Shown: one piece after another, positions 28,604 to 37,390 of the stretch
How the letters are laid out: every line of letters begins with the position of its first letter
How positions within the stretch are numbered: the first letter of the stretch is position 1
Assembly (NCBI RefSeq): GCF_001613325.1
Contig: NZ_BDCD01000004.1
Coordinates: 186,001 to 250,000, forward strand
Source: Nocardia yamanashiensis NBRC 100130
Lineage (GTDB): Bacteria; Actinomycetota; Actinomycetes; Mycobacteriales; Mycobacteriaceae
Reading direction: 5' to 3'
DNA length: 64,000 nucleotides
Notes under the pieces: generated by a model
The model's input: the letters and a program-made list of their open reading frames with translations, nothing else
What the model was told of the DNA's origin: nothing
The model's database searches: none
Made by a program: the position numbers and the translations under genes

Positions 28604-29674
28604 GTGAGCGCGGAACACCCCGCGGCAACGGACGGCCGCGGACCTGCACCGGGCCGTCCGGCGAGTGGGTTCCAGATGCATCGGCCCGGGGCCACGAGCC
28701 TCGCGCCGGTGCGCGGTACGGCCGCCGCGGGTCCCCGATCGGAGGATCCCGAGGCGGCCGGCCACCTGACTCCGCTGCCCGACGACGCGATGCTCGACCT
28801 GTCCACGGATGTGGCGGGCAAGGACGTCGAGGACACCCTGGCCCGGCTCGACGCCGAACTGGTCGGCCTGGCCAATGTGAAGCGCCGGGTGCGGGAGATC
28901 GCGGCGCTGCTGCTCATCGACCGCGCCCGCCAGCGTTTCGGCCTGCAGGCCACCCGGCCCACCATGCATATGAGCTTCACCGGCGGTCCCGGCACCGGCA
29001 AGACCACGGTGGCGCTGCGCATGGCCGAGATGCTGCACGCCCTGGGCTACATCCGGAAACCCAAGGTGCACACCGTCACTCGTGACGATCTGGTCGGCCA
29101 GTTCATCGGCCATACCGCGCCCAAGACCAAGGAAGCCCTCGCCAGAGCCGCCGGGGGCGTCCTGTTCATCGACGAGGCGTACTACCTGTTCCGGCCGGAG
29201 AACGAACGCGACTACGGGCAGGAGGTCATCGAGATCCTGTTGCAGGAGATGGAGAACGAGCGCACCAGCCTGGTGGTCATCTTCGCCGGCTATCCGGACC
29301 GGATGGAGACGTTCTTCTCCGCCAATCCGGGCCTGTCGTCGCGGGTCGCGCATCACATCGAGTTCCCCGACTACACCCACGGCGAACTACTGGCGATCGC
29401 CGAGCTCATGGTGCGGCAGGAGAACTTCCACTTCGATCCGGCGGCGGCGCAGGCATTCTCGCAGTACCTGGAATTGCGCATGACCAGGCCGCGGTTCGCC
29501 AATGCCCGCAGCGTCCGCAACGCACTGGACCGCTGCCGCCTGCGCCAGGCCAAGCGCCTGGTCGAACTCCATCGGCCGGTGAGCCGAACCGATCTGATCA
29601 CCCTGACGGACAGCGACGTCTACGGCAGCAGTGTGTTCGCCGATGCCCCCGCGGACGAGGGGGCTTCCGGATGA
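28604..29674 (+). CDS. cbbX: Red-type RuBisCO activase CbbX
   Basis: CbbX is an AAA+ ring protein that frees inhibited red-type RuBisCO by pulling the CbbL C-terminus. Of 356 residues, Walker A is GGPGTGKTT at about 127-135 and Walker B is GVLFIDEAYYLF near 185. The first 70 or so residues are a Pro/Ala/Gly-rich extension not seen in the roughly 310-residue proteobacterial enzyme. The GTG start is preceded by GGAGGCGGAGG. Its location directly behind cbbS supports the red-type call. Confidence 0.94.
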   Translation: MSAEHPAATDGRGPAPGRPASGFQMHRPGATSLAPVRGTAAAGPRSEDPEAAGHLTPLPDDAMLDLSTDVAGKDVEDTLARLDAELVGLANVKRRVREIAALLLIDRARQRFGLQATRPTMHMSFTGGPGTGKTTVALRMAEMLHALGYIRKPKVHTVTRDDLVGQFIGHTAPKTKEALARAAGGVLFIDEAYYLFRPENERDYGQEVIEILLQEMENERTSLVVIFAGYPDRMETFFSANPGLSSRVAHHIEFPDYTHGELLAIAELMVRQENFHFDPAAAQAFSQYLELRMTRPRFANARSVRNALDRCRLRQAKRLVELHRPVSRTDLITLTDSDVYGSSVFADAPADEGASG

Positions 29675-29688
29675 GGAAATGAGCAGGT

Positions 29689-30765
29689 ATGCCCGAAGGA
29701 TTGAAGACCCTCACCCGCTACACCATCGAGCAGGAGCATCGGCATCCCGGATCCTCCGGAGAGTTCTCCGCGCTGCTGAACGTGCTCGCCACCGCGACCA
29801 AGATCATCGCCAATCAGGTGACCAGGGGCGCGATCGTGGGGTCGCTCGGCGCCTCGGAAGCGGGGAATCTGCCGATCACGGTGCACCGCAAGATGGATGC
29901 CATCGCGCACGACATCATGGTGGCCGAATCGCAGTGGACGGGGTTGCTGTGCGCGCTGGTCTCCGAGCAGCTCGCCGGCTTTCACGCGGTGCCGGGCGAG
30001 TACCGGCGCGGTAAATACCTGCTCACCTTCGATCCGCTGGACGGTTCCAGCAATATCGACGTGAACCTGCCCGTCGGAACGATTTTCAGTGTGCTGCGCG
30101 CGCCGGAGGACAATGGCGAACCGGGCGCCGCGGACTTCCTGCAACCGGGCGTGCGGCAGGTGTGCGCGGGCTTCACCCTGTACGGGCCCGCGACCATGCT
30201 GGTGCTCACCACCGGCAATGGCGTGGACGGGTTCACCCTGGACCGGGAGGTGGGCGCGTTCGTGCTCACCCATCCGCGCATGCGAATCCCGGAGGACACT
30301 TCGGGATTCGCCATCAACGCCGCCAACGAACGCTTCTGGGAGCGCCCGGTGCGCCGCTACGTGCACGAATGCCTGGAGGGCGTGGACGGGCCGCGCGGGC
30401 GGGATTTCAATATGCGCTGGGTGGCCTCGCTGGTCGCCGACACCTTCCACATCCTCACCCGCGGCGGGCTGTACATGTACCCGCGCGATACCCGGCATCC
30501 GGCGCGTCCGGGCCGGGTCTCGCTGCTGTACGGGGCCAATCCGATCGCCTTCGTGGTGGAACAGGCCGGGGGAGCGGCCATTACCGGGCATGAGCGGGTG
30601 CTGGACGTGCAGCCCGAGGAACTGCATCAGCGGATCCCGTTCATCTTCGGCTCCCGCAACGAGGTCGAGCGCATCGAGCGCTATCACCGCCAGCCGGACG
30701 AGGGCCCGAGTTTCGACGCCTCGCTGTTCGGTTCGCGATCGCTGTTCCGTTCGGCGGGGCACTGA
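29689..30765 (+). CDS. cbbF: Class I fructose-1,6-bisphosphatase
   Basis: This enzyme removes the C1 phosphate of fructose 1,6-bisphosphate; Calvin-cycle forms often act on sedoheptulose bisphosphate too. The 358-residue protein has the metal-site motif FDPLDGSSNIDVN at about 114-126, an earlier VSEQLAG, and RYVGS-type GGLYMYPRDTR near 262. This is class I (Fbp-type), whereas actinobacterial gluconeogenesis normally uses the class II GlpX enzyme, so this copy looks dedicated to the cbb operon. It starts 14 bases after cbbX. Confidence 0.94.
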   Translation: MPEGLKTLTRYTIEQEHRHPGSSGEFSALLNVLATATKIIANQVTRGAIVGSLGASEAGNLPITVHRKMDAIAHDIMVAESQWTGLLCALVSEQLAGFHAVPGEYRRGKYLLTFDPLDGSSNIDVNLPVGTIFSVLRAPEDNGEPGAADFLQPGVRQVCAGFTLYGPATMLVLTTGNGVDGFTLDREVGAFVLTHPRMRIPEDTSGFAINAANERFWERPVRRYVHECLEGVDGPRGRDFNMRWVASLVADTFHILTRGGLYMYPRDTRHPARPGRVSLLYGANPIAFVVEQAGGAAITGHERVLDVQPEELHQRIPFIFGSRNEVERIERYHRQPDEGPSFDASLFGSRSLFRSAGH

Positions 30766-30826
30766 AGTTCGGGGACACAGAGTTCGCGGTTCGCCAGAAC
30801 CGTTGTCCGGCAATCGAGGAGGTGCC

Positions 30827-31705
30827 ATGTCGGTCAAACATCCCGTGGTCGCGATCACCGGGTCGTCCGGTGCGGGGACGACCAGCGTCACGCGGACCTT
30901 CCAGGAGATATTCCGCCGCGAGGGAATCAACGCGGCCATCGTGGAAGGGGATTCGTTCCATCGCTACGACCGCAACGAGATGAAACTGGCCATGGCCGAG
31001 GCCGAGCAGCAACGCAACCTGACCTTCTCGCATTTCGGGCCGGAGGCGAATCTGCTGAGCGAACTCGAAACCCTGTTCCGCGATTACGGGGAGACCGGGG
31101 TGGGGGCGGTACGCAAATACCTGCACGATGACGACGAAGCCAAACCGTACGGACAGCCGGCGGGCACGTTCACCCCGTGGGAGGAATTGTCGCCGGGTTC
31201 GGATCTGCTCTTCTACGAGGGCCTGCACGGAGCGGCGACCAGCGGCGATATCGATGTGGCGCGACATGCCGATCTACTGGTGGGGGTGGTGCCGATCGTG
31301 AATCTGGAATGGATTCAGAAGGTGCACCGCGACCGCAACGAACGCGGGTACGACGACGAGGCCATCATCGACACCATCCTGCGGCGCATGCCCGACTACG
31401 TGAAGCATATCTGTCCGCAGTTCTCGCGGACCTACGTGAACTTCCAGCGGGTGCCGACCGTGGACACCTCGAATCCCTTTACCGCGCGCACCATTCCGAC
31501 CGCCGACGAGAGTTTCGTGGTGATCCGGTTCGCCGATCCGAAGGTGATCGACTTCCCGTATCTGCTGTCGATGCTGCACGATTCGTTCATGTCGCGGCCC
31601 AATTCCATCGTGGTGCCGGGCGGGAAAATGGATCTGGCCATGCAGCTCATCTTCACGCCGCTGATCCTGCGGCTGATGGACAAGCGACCGAAGCGCTTGC
31701 GCTGA
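30827..31705 (+). CDS. cbbP: Phosphoribulokinase
   Basis: PRK makes ribulose 1,5-bisphosphate, the RuBisCO substrate. The 292-residue protein is the bacterial octameric type, with the P-loop GSSGAGTTSVT at about 12-22, EGDSFHRYDR near 41, and LFYEGLHGA near 127. A GAGGAGG ribosome-binding site precedes the ATG by four bases. It is the last cbb gene; a strong hairpin follows at 31715. RuBisCO plus PRK is the diagnostic pair for a working Calvin cycle. Confidence 0.96.
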   Translation: MSVKHPVVAITGSSGAGTTSVTRTFQEIFRREGINAAIVEGDSFHRYDRNEMKLAMAEAEQQRNLTFSHFGPEANLLSELETLFRDYGETGVGAVRKYLHDDDEAKPYGQPAGTFTPWEELSPGSDLLFYEGLHGAATSGDIDVARHADLLVGVVPIVNLEWIQKVHRDRNERGYDDEAIIDTILRRMPDYVKHICPQFSRTYVNFQRVPTVDTSNPFTARTIPTADESFVVIRFADPKVIDFPYLLSMLHDSFMSRPNSIVVPGGKMDLAMQLIFTPLILRLMDKRPKRLR

Positions 31706-31714
31706 AACGTGAAA

Positions 31715-31747
31715 CCGGCGGCCGTCCCGTAGTGGGACGACCGCCGG
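31715..31747. terminator. Hairpin between cbbP and the hdeD-like gene
   Basis: A 14-base stem (CCGGCGGCCGTCCC with GGGACGACCGCCGG, one mismatch) and a GTAGT loop lie between two convergent genes. There is no long T-run, as is common in high-GC actinobacteria. It can serve both strands. Confidence 0.75.
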
Positions 31748-31765
31748 TGGATGGATCGGGAACGC

Positions 31766-32368
31766 TCAGAGCGCCTTCGGGACATCCTTGGTGTTGCTCT
31801 TGACCTGGAACGCGCTGACGATCTCCATGATGCCAAGGAAGATCAGCCACCAGCCCGCCACCAGGGTCAGGGTCAGGATCGAGGTGAACGGCACCGCGAT
31901 CAGCCAGCCGCCACCGATGATCAGCACGATGCCGAAGAAGATGGCCCAGCCGCGCCCCGGCATGCCGTCCGCCGACAGGCCGACGATCAGCGAGGACACG
32001 CCGCGGAAGATCCAGCTGATGCCGATCCAGATGGCAAGCAGCAGAACGGCGGTCGCCTCGCCCTGATCCCGCCAGTCGTGGAAGCACAGGAAACCCAGGA
32101 TCAGCGACAGGATCGCGCTGACGAACGCCAGAATCCGCATGCCGGCGCTGATGTGCGTGCCGAACGCGGCGATGAGCCCGAAAACACCGGACACGATCAG
32201 GTAGATGCCGAAGAGGATGCCCGCGACGAGCAGGGTCTTGCCCGGCCACGCGAGAATCAGGATGCCCAGCACCACCGAGAGGATGCCGGTGACCAATATC
32301 GACTGCCAGGCGCTGCGGGCCAGGGCATGCACCGGCCCTTCCGTAACTTCCTCTTTGCTGGTTGTCAT
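31766..32368 (-). CDS. HdeD-family membrane protein
   Basis: The 200-residue protein has six hydrophobic segments and the HdeD (DUF308) pattern of repeated GILSVVLGILILAWPGKTLLV-like units, with GIYLIVSGVFGLI and GWWLIFLGIMEIVSAF. HdeD is linked to acid resistance in enterobacteria, but actinobacterial members are not characterised. It converges with cbbP across the hairpin terminator and appears to be a single-gene unit. Confidence 0.85.
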   Translation of the reverse strand: MTTSKEEVTEGPVHALARSAWQSILVTGILSVVLGILILAWPGKTLLVAGILFGIYLIVSGVFGLIAAFGTHISAGMRILAFVSAILSLILGFLCFHDWRDQGEATAVLLLAIWIGISWIFRGVSSLIVGLSADGMPGRGWAIFFGIVLIIGGGWLIAVPFTSILTLTLVAGWWLIFLGIMEIVSAFQVKSNTKDVPKAL

Positions 32369-32453
32369 GTTCGTCAGGGTAGGCCGACGTCAGACTGTAT
32401 TGCGGTTTATTTGCCAGGTGTTGCGCGCCTGTGATCACCGACGCAATTCACCC

Positions 32454-33176
32454 TCATTCGACCTCCACCGCCTCGCGCTTGATCTGCCGCTTCACCCAGC
32501 GGATATCCGCACGCCAGGTATAGGCCGCGACCAGGGCCGATCCCAATGCGGCCGCACCGAGCATGTCGTCGCCGGCGACCACCAGACTGACCAGGCCGCC
32601 GAATAGCGCGCCGAGCGCGAACGAGAAATATTGCAGGGCGTATCCCGCCCAATCGCGGACCGTGCCGCCGCCGACCAGATGGCGTTCCACACCCTGCGCC
32701 AGCTTCACCAGCGTGCCCGTCACATAACTCACCGGAATCGAAACCTCGCCGTTCTTCACGAACGAGGTGTTCAGCGCGCCCATTCCGAAGGCCACCAGCA
32801 GGATGGGCGCGAGACCGATGCTCTTCTCACCCAGGGCGATATCCACGATCGACGCCACGATCAATGCCATGGTGGTCAGCACGGTCGCGCCGTGCGGGTG
32901 ATTGGTCCACCAGTACCGGCGGCACAGCGACGCCACGAAAACGCCCATCAGGAAGCACAGGATGATGGTCGCCGCACCGAGCGCCAGGGTGTGGTCGCCG
33001 GTGAAATTGCCGATGACGGCGCGCTCGGTATTGCCGGTCATGAAGGTGACGAAATAGCCGATCGAATGCACATACGCGGCGGCGCCGATATAGCCCGCGA
33101 GCACCGACAACACCGCGGACAGCCGCATTTCCAGGTCCCAGAAGGGCGTGCTCGAATCATCCTTGGCCGGATTCAT
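32454..33176 (-). CDS. DUF1275 (YoaK-like) membrane protein
   Basis: The 240-residue protein has about six hydrophobic segments and the DUF1275 hallmarks YIGAAAYVHSIGYFVTFMTGNTE near residue 28 and VPVSYVTGTLVKLAQGV near 145 (here IPVSYVTG). No transport substrate is known. It is divergent from the thiolase gene and follows no close partner on its own strand. Confidence 0.87.
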   Translation of the reverse strand: MNPAKDDSSTPFWDLEMRLSAVLSVLAGYIGAAAYVHSIGYFVTFMTGNTERAVIGNFTGDHTLALGAATIILCFLMGVFVASLCRRYWWTNHPHGATVLTTMALIVASIVDIALGEKSIGLAPILLVAFGMGALNTSFVKNGEVSIPVSYVTGTLVKLAQGVERHLVGGGTVRDWAGYALQYFSFALGALFGGLVSLVVAGDDMLGAAALGSALVAAYTWRADIRWVKRQIKREAVEVE

Positions 33177-33288
33177 GGCAACAGGCTAGCAACCTCGACA
33201 TGAGCGGAAGCTGAGCGCCGACGTGCGGTACAGTGCTGATGTTAACCGGAATTCTCATCCGGTCGCAGGGAACGAACAAGGAGTTGCC

Positions 33289-34455
33289 ATGACCTCCGCC
33301 GTCATCGTCGACGTCGTACGCACCCCGTCGGGTAAGGGGAAATCCGGTGGTGGACTGTCGGAAGTACACCCCGCGACGCTGCTCTCCGGCGCGTTGTCGG
33401 CGCTGGTCGAGCGCACCGGGATCGATCCGGCCATTGTCGATGATGTGATCGGCGGTTGCGTCACACAGAGCGGCGAGCAAGCGTTCAACATCTCACGAAC
33501 CGCGGTGCTGGCCGCCGGTTTCCCCGAGGCCGTGCCCGCCACCACCGTCGACCGGCAGTGCGGATCCTCGCAGCAGGCGGCGCATTTCGCGGCGCAGGGC
33601 GTGATCGCGGGCGCCTACGACGTGGCCATCGCGTGCGGCGTGGAGTCCATGTCGCGGGTGCCGATGTTCTCCAACGCGCAGGGCAAGGACGCCAATCGCG
33701 GGCCCATCGCGCATCGCTACCCGAACGGGCTTGTGCAGCAGGGCATCTCGGCGGAGGTCATCGCGGCGCGCTGGAAGTTCGACCGGGCCGCGCTCGACGA
33801 GTTCGCGGCGCGCTCGCATCGGCTGGCGGCCGAGACCGCGGCGGCCGGCGGTTTCGACAACGAGCTGGTGGCCGCGGGCACGCTGACCGCGGACGAGACC
33901 ATCCGGCCCACCACCACGGTGGAAGGGCTGGCCGGGTTGCGGCCGGCGTTCGAGGACGCCGAGTTCAAGGCGCGGTTCCCGGAGATCGAATGGTCCATCA
34001 CGCCGGGCAATTCGTCGCCGCTCACCGACGGCGCGTCGGCGGCGTTGATCATGAGCGAGGAGAAGGCGGCGGCACTGGGGCTGAAGCCGCGGGCGCGGTT
34101 CCACTCCTTCGCGGTGACCGGTGACGATCCGCTGCTCATGCTGACCGCGGTGATCCCGGCGACCCGCAAGGTGCTGGCGCGGGCCGGGCTGAGCATCGAC
34201 GACATCGACGCCTACGAAGTGAACGAGGCGTTCGCGCCGGTGCCGCTGGTGTGGGCGCACGAGGTGGGCGCCGATCCGGCGAAGCTGAATCCGCGCGGCG
34301 GGGCGATCGCGCTCGGGCATCCGCTGGGCGCTTCGGGGACGCGCATTCTGGCGACCATGGTCAATCACCTGGAGCAGACCGGCGGGCGGTACGGGCTGAT
34401 GACCATGTGCGAGGCGGGCGGGCTGGCCAACGCCACCGTCATCGAACGCCTCTGA
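33289..34455 (+). CDS. Acetyl-CoA acetyltransferase (thiolase)
   Basis: Thiolases cleave or form 3-ketoacyl-CoA. The 388-residue protein has the nucleophile Cys in DRQCGSSQQA near residue 89. The catalytic His is in NEAFAPVP and GGAIALGHPLGASG, and the second Cys is in MTMCEAGGLANATVIERL near the C-terminus. The wording is closest to steroid/fatty-acid FadA-type degradative thiolases, so degradation is more likely than biosynthesis. AAGGAG precedes the ATG. A small dyad, ACCGGA-N7-TCCGGT, at 33245-33263 may be an operator. It is monocistronic. Confidence 0.9.
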   Translation: MTSAVIVDVVRTPSGKGKSGGGLSEVHPATLLSGALSALVERTGIDPAIVDDVIGGCVTQSGEQAFNISRTAVLAAGFPEAVPATTVDRQCGSSQQAAHFAAQGVIAGAYDVAIACGVESMSRVPMFSNAQGKDANRGPIAHRYPNGLVQQGISAEVIAARWKFDRAALDEFAARSHRLAAETAAAGGFDNELVAAGTLTADETIRPTTTVEGLAGLRPAFEDAEFKARFPEIEWSITPGNSSPLTDGASAALIMSEEKAAALGLKPRARFHSFAVTGDDPLLMLTAVIPATRKVLARAGLSIDDIDAYEVNEAFAPVPLVWAHEVGADPAKLNPRGGAIALGHPLGASGTRILATMVNHLEQTGGRYGLMTMCEAGGLANATVIERL

Positions 34456-34537
34456 GATATTCGCGCCGATTGCCGGGGCTGTCGGTGCCCGGTCGTAAGG
34501 TGGGCACCGACAGAACGGGATGGGTATCGGAGGCGTG

Positions 34538-35641
34538 GTGCGGGTTTCGTGGGATCAGGTGTTCGCCTGGCGGATGCGGCGGCAGTTCGTCGATCCGCGC
34601 GACGGCGATGATGCCGTGACGATCGCGCGCCGGTTGTGCGGGGTGCAGGCACAGGTCACCTCGGCCGCGGAAACCGCTGTGGCGCTGCGCCGTTCGACCG
34701 GTGAGCCGGGTGCGGTGGTCGCGGCGCTGAACGAAGGCCGGCTGATCAAGACCTGGGCCATGCGCGGCACGCTGCACGCGCTCACCCCGGATCTCGCGCC
34801 GAGCGTGCTCTCGGTGATGGCCTCGGCACGCACCTGGGAGAAGCCGGCGTGGACCAAGGTTTCGGGCGCCACGCCGGAGGATGTGGCGGCGCTGGTCGCG
34901 GCGGTGCGGGAGATTCTGGACGGCGCGGTGCTCACCCGCGACGAGCTGGTGTCCGCGATTCTGGCCGAGCCCCGGTTCCATCCGATGGAGGAGCATCTGC
35001 GGTCCGGCTGGGGTTCGATGCTCAAGCCGCTGGCCTGGCAGGGGGCGTTGTGCCACGGTCCGGCGCAGGGCACCTCGGTGACCTTCGCGAGTCCGGCGCA
35101 GGTGATACCCGGCTGGTCCGGGATTCCGGATCCCGATGCCGCCGCGCCCGCGGTCATCGCCGCCTATCTCGGCGCGTACGGGCCGTCCACGCCGGAGACG
35201 TTCAACGCCTGGATGTTCCGGGGCTTCCTGTCGAAGAAGACTGTGCGCCGGTGGTTCTCGGATCTCGGGGACCGGCTGACCGAGGTGGACGTGGAAGGCC
35301 GGTCGGGGTTCGTGCTCACCGAGCACGCCGGGGAATTGGCCGCGACGAAACCCGCGCACTCGGTGCGATTGCTCGGCCCGTTCGATCAGTACGTGCTGGG
35401 GCCGGGAACCAACGACACGGTGCTGCTTCCGGGTGACCATCGAGCCAAGGTCAGCCGGGCGGCGGGCTGGATCTCGCCGCTGGTGGTGGTGGACGGCCGG
35501 ATCACCGGCACCTGGGAGAACGATGGCGACGACATCGTGGTGTCCATGTTCGACGGGCTGCCGACCCCGGAACTCGACGGAGAAGCCGAGCACGTGGCCC
35601 GGGCGCTCGGGCGGAAGAAACTAGGCATCCGGAACGATTGA
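34538..35641 (+). CDS. Winged-helix DNA-binding protein of the AlkZ/YcaQ glycosylase family
   Basis: The protein of about 367 residues belongs to the HTH_42 superfamily of DNA glycosylases that remove bulky adducts or open crosslinks. It opens with VFAWRMRRQFVDP and has the key motif Gln37-Ala-Gln39 in LCGVQAQVTSA; AlkZ-type enzymes use a QxQ motif. Later landmarks are TWAMRGTLHAL near 69 and LGPFDQYVLGPGTN near 282. GGAGG lies four bases before the GTG at 34538; an ATG at 34520 is also in frame. No antibiotic cluster adjoins it, so general alkylation repair is a fair guess. Confidence 0.8.
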   Translation: MRVSWDQVFAWRMRRQFVDPRDGDDAVTIARRLCGVQAQVTSAAETAVALRRSTGEPGAVVAALNEGRLIKTWAMRGTLHALTPDLAPSVLSVMASARTWEKPAWTKVSGATPEDVAALVAAVREILDGAVLTRDELVSAILAEPRFHPMEEHLRSGWGSMLKPLAWQGALCHGPAQGTSVTFASPAQVIPGWSGIPDPDAAAPAVIAAYLGAYGPSTPETFNAWMFRGFLSKKTVRRWFSDLGDRLTEVDVEGRSGFVLTEHAGELAATKPAHSVRLLGPFDQYVLGPGTNDTVLLPGDHRAKVSRAAGWISPLVVVDGRITGTWENDGDDIVVSMFDGLPTPELDGEAEHVARALGRKKLGIRND

Positions 35642-35716
35642 CCGGCCGCCGATCTCAGGGCCGGATTCAGGGGATGTCCGGATGTCTCGGGGTGGGCTGA
35701 TCCCTAGCGTCGAGGC

Positions 35717-36859
35717 ATGCGATTCCTGCCGATCTTGGGCATCCTCGTCATTCTGACCGTGACAGGTTGCGCCACCGTGCACGACAGCAGTACACCTACC
35801 AGTGTGACGGCCCCGGCGGCGGTGTCCGCCAAGCGAATTCAGGACGTCCAGCGCGATATCGACGCTCTGGTGAAGTCCGGCGTCACCGGCGCGATCGCGA
35901 CCGTCACCGAGAACGGGCAGACGGTGACGCTCACCGCCGGCGTCGCCGATCGCGGCACCGGCGCGCCCATTCCGGCCACCCCCGACCAGCAGGTGCGGGT
36001 CGGCAGCGTCTCCAAATCCTTTGTCGGAGCGATCATGCTCCAGCTGGTCGACGAAGGCCGGGTGCGTTTGGACGAACCCGTCGACACCTATCTGCCCGGC
36101 CTGCTCCGAGGCCAGGGAGTGGATGGTCGCACTATCACCGTCCGCCAGATCCTTCAGCATCGCAGCGGCCTGCCCGAATTCAGTGACGCACCCGAGATCG
36201 ACGAATACCGGGCCGCGCTCGAATCGCGTACGCAGACGCCCGCCGCGGAAGTCGCGCTGGCCCTGCGCAATCCGGCCCAGTTCGCGCCCGGCGCGACCTA
36301 CAAGTACACGAACACCAACTACATCGTGGCCGGCATGATCATCGAAAAGGTCACCGGGCGCGCCTATTCCGAGGAACTCGCGGGTCGTATCCTGACTCCT
36401 CACCAGCTGACGAACACATATCTGCCTCCCACCGGGGAGCACGACATTCGCGGGCCGCACCCGCACGGTTACGCCACCATCGACGGGGTGCGCACCGATG
36501 TCACGCTGTCCGAACCGTCGCTTCCGTGGGCGGCCGGGGCGCTCGTCTCCACCGGGGCCGATCTCAACCGCTTCTACCTCGCACTACTGGCCGGGCATAT
36601 CGTGGCGCAGGCTCAGCTCGGCGACATGCTGACCGCCGAATCGCGCATTCCGGAAACCGATTTCAGCTACGGCATCGGTGTCGGCACCGCCCAGCTGTCC
36701 TGTGGCACTCGCTTCTACGGGCACACTGGCGGTATCACGGGGTTTCTCACCTATGCGTACGCCACCAAGGAAGGCCGTGCGGTGACCATCGCGCTCACCG
36801 AGCAGCCCGAGGAGCAGCCGGACATGATGAGCTTGCTCGGCCATGCCCTGTGCCCGTGA
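35717..36859 (+). CDS. Serine hydrolase lipoprotein (class C beta-lactamase / DD-peptidase fold)
   Basis: The 380-residue protein has a lipoprotein signal with lipobox VTGC (Cys about residue 18). It has the penicillin-binding fold motifs: SVSK at 97-100 (nucleophile Ser97, Lys100), YTNTNY near 196-201, and HTGGI near 336. It should act outside the membrane on peptidoglycan, peptides or esters; true beta-lactamase activity cannot be assumed. Its stop abuts that of the convergent NUDIX gene. Confidence 0.88.
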   Translation: MRFLPILGILVILTVTGCATVHDSSTPTSVTAPAAVSAKRIQDVQRDIDALVKSGVTGAIATVTENGQTVTLTAGVADRGTGAPIPATPDQQVRVGSVSKSFVGAIMLQLVDEGRVRLDEPVDTYLPGLLRGQGVDGRTITVRQILQHRSGLPEFSDAPEIDEYRAALESRTQTPAAEVALALRNPAQFAPGATYKYTNTNYIVAGMIIEKVTGRAYSEELAGRILTPHQLTNTYLPPTGEHDIRGPHPHGYATIDGVRTDVTLSEPSLPWAAGALVSTGADLNRFYLALLAGHIVAQAQLGDMLTAESRIPETDFSYGIGVGTAQLSCGTRFYGHTGGITGFLTYAYATKEGRAVTIALTEQPEEQPDMMSLLGHALCP

Positions 36860-37390
36860 TCATCGCCCCGCGTGCAGTTCCGCGGCGAGCGTGAGCAGTT
36901 CGGGCATGTGCGGGCCGTCGGTGGCTGCGCGGACGACGGCTTCCGCGAGCGGGAACGCGCCGACTTCCAGCACGTGCTCGGCGTCATCGGGATTGGTCGG
37001 CGCGGAGGTGAGCGCCACCTCGGCCGTGCACCACAGCCACGCCTTGTGCGGATGGGGCTGCCACGGCTGATACGGCTCGGCATGGTCACTGGTCCCGTAA
37101 TGCGCGCCGAACCAGTGCAGCGGACCGGCCAGTTCGGCGCCGGCCTCCTCGCGAAGTTCCCGAATCACACAGTCCAGCACCGATTCCGACGCCTCGCGGG
37201 TGCCGCCGGGAATGAACCAGACATCGCGGTCGTCACGGCAGAGCACGATGCGATCGCCCACGAAGCTCACCACATGGATATTGGTGACCAGGTCGTCGTG
37301 CGGCAGCTCGGTCGAGAACTGGACATCGAGGCCACCCCATTCCCAGCGAGTGGGCGTGTGCAGCAGCGGAAAACGCTCGGCGAAGGTCAC
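36860..37390 (-). CDS. NUDIX hydrolase
   Basis: The 176-residue protein has a complete NUDIX box, G-x5-E-x7-RELREEAG, within GGTREASESVLDCVIRELRE near 81-105. The GTG start overlaps the DUF418 stop (GTGA), showing translational coupling to that membrane protein. Substrate is not evident. A much longer frame to 37972 is open but is a shadow of the DUF418 gene. Confidence 0.88.
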   Translation of the reverse strand: MTFAERFPLLHTPTRWEWGGLDVQFSTELPHDDLVTNIHVVSFVGDRIVLCRDDRDVWFIPGGTREASESVLDCVIRELREEAGAELAGPLHWFGAHYGTSDHAEPYQPWQPHPHKAWLWCTAEVALTSAPTNPDDAEHVLEVGAFPLAEAVVRAATDGPHMPELLTLAAELHAGR

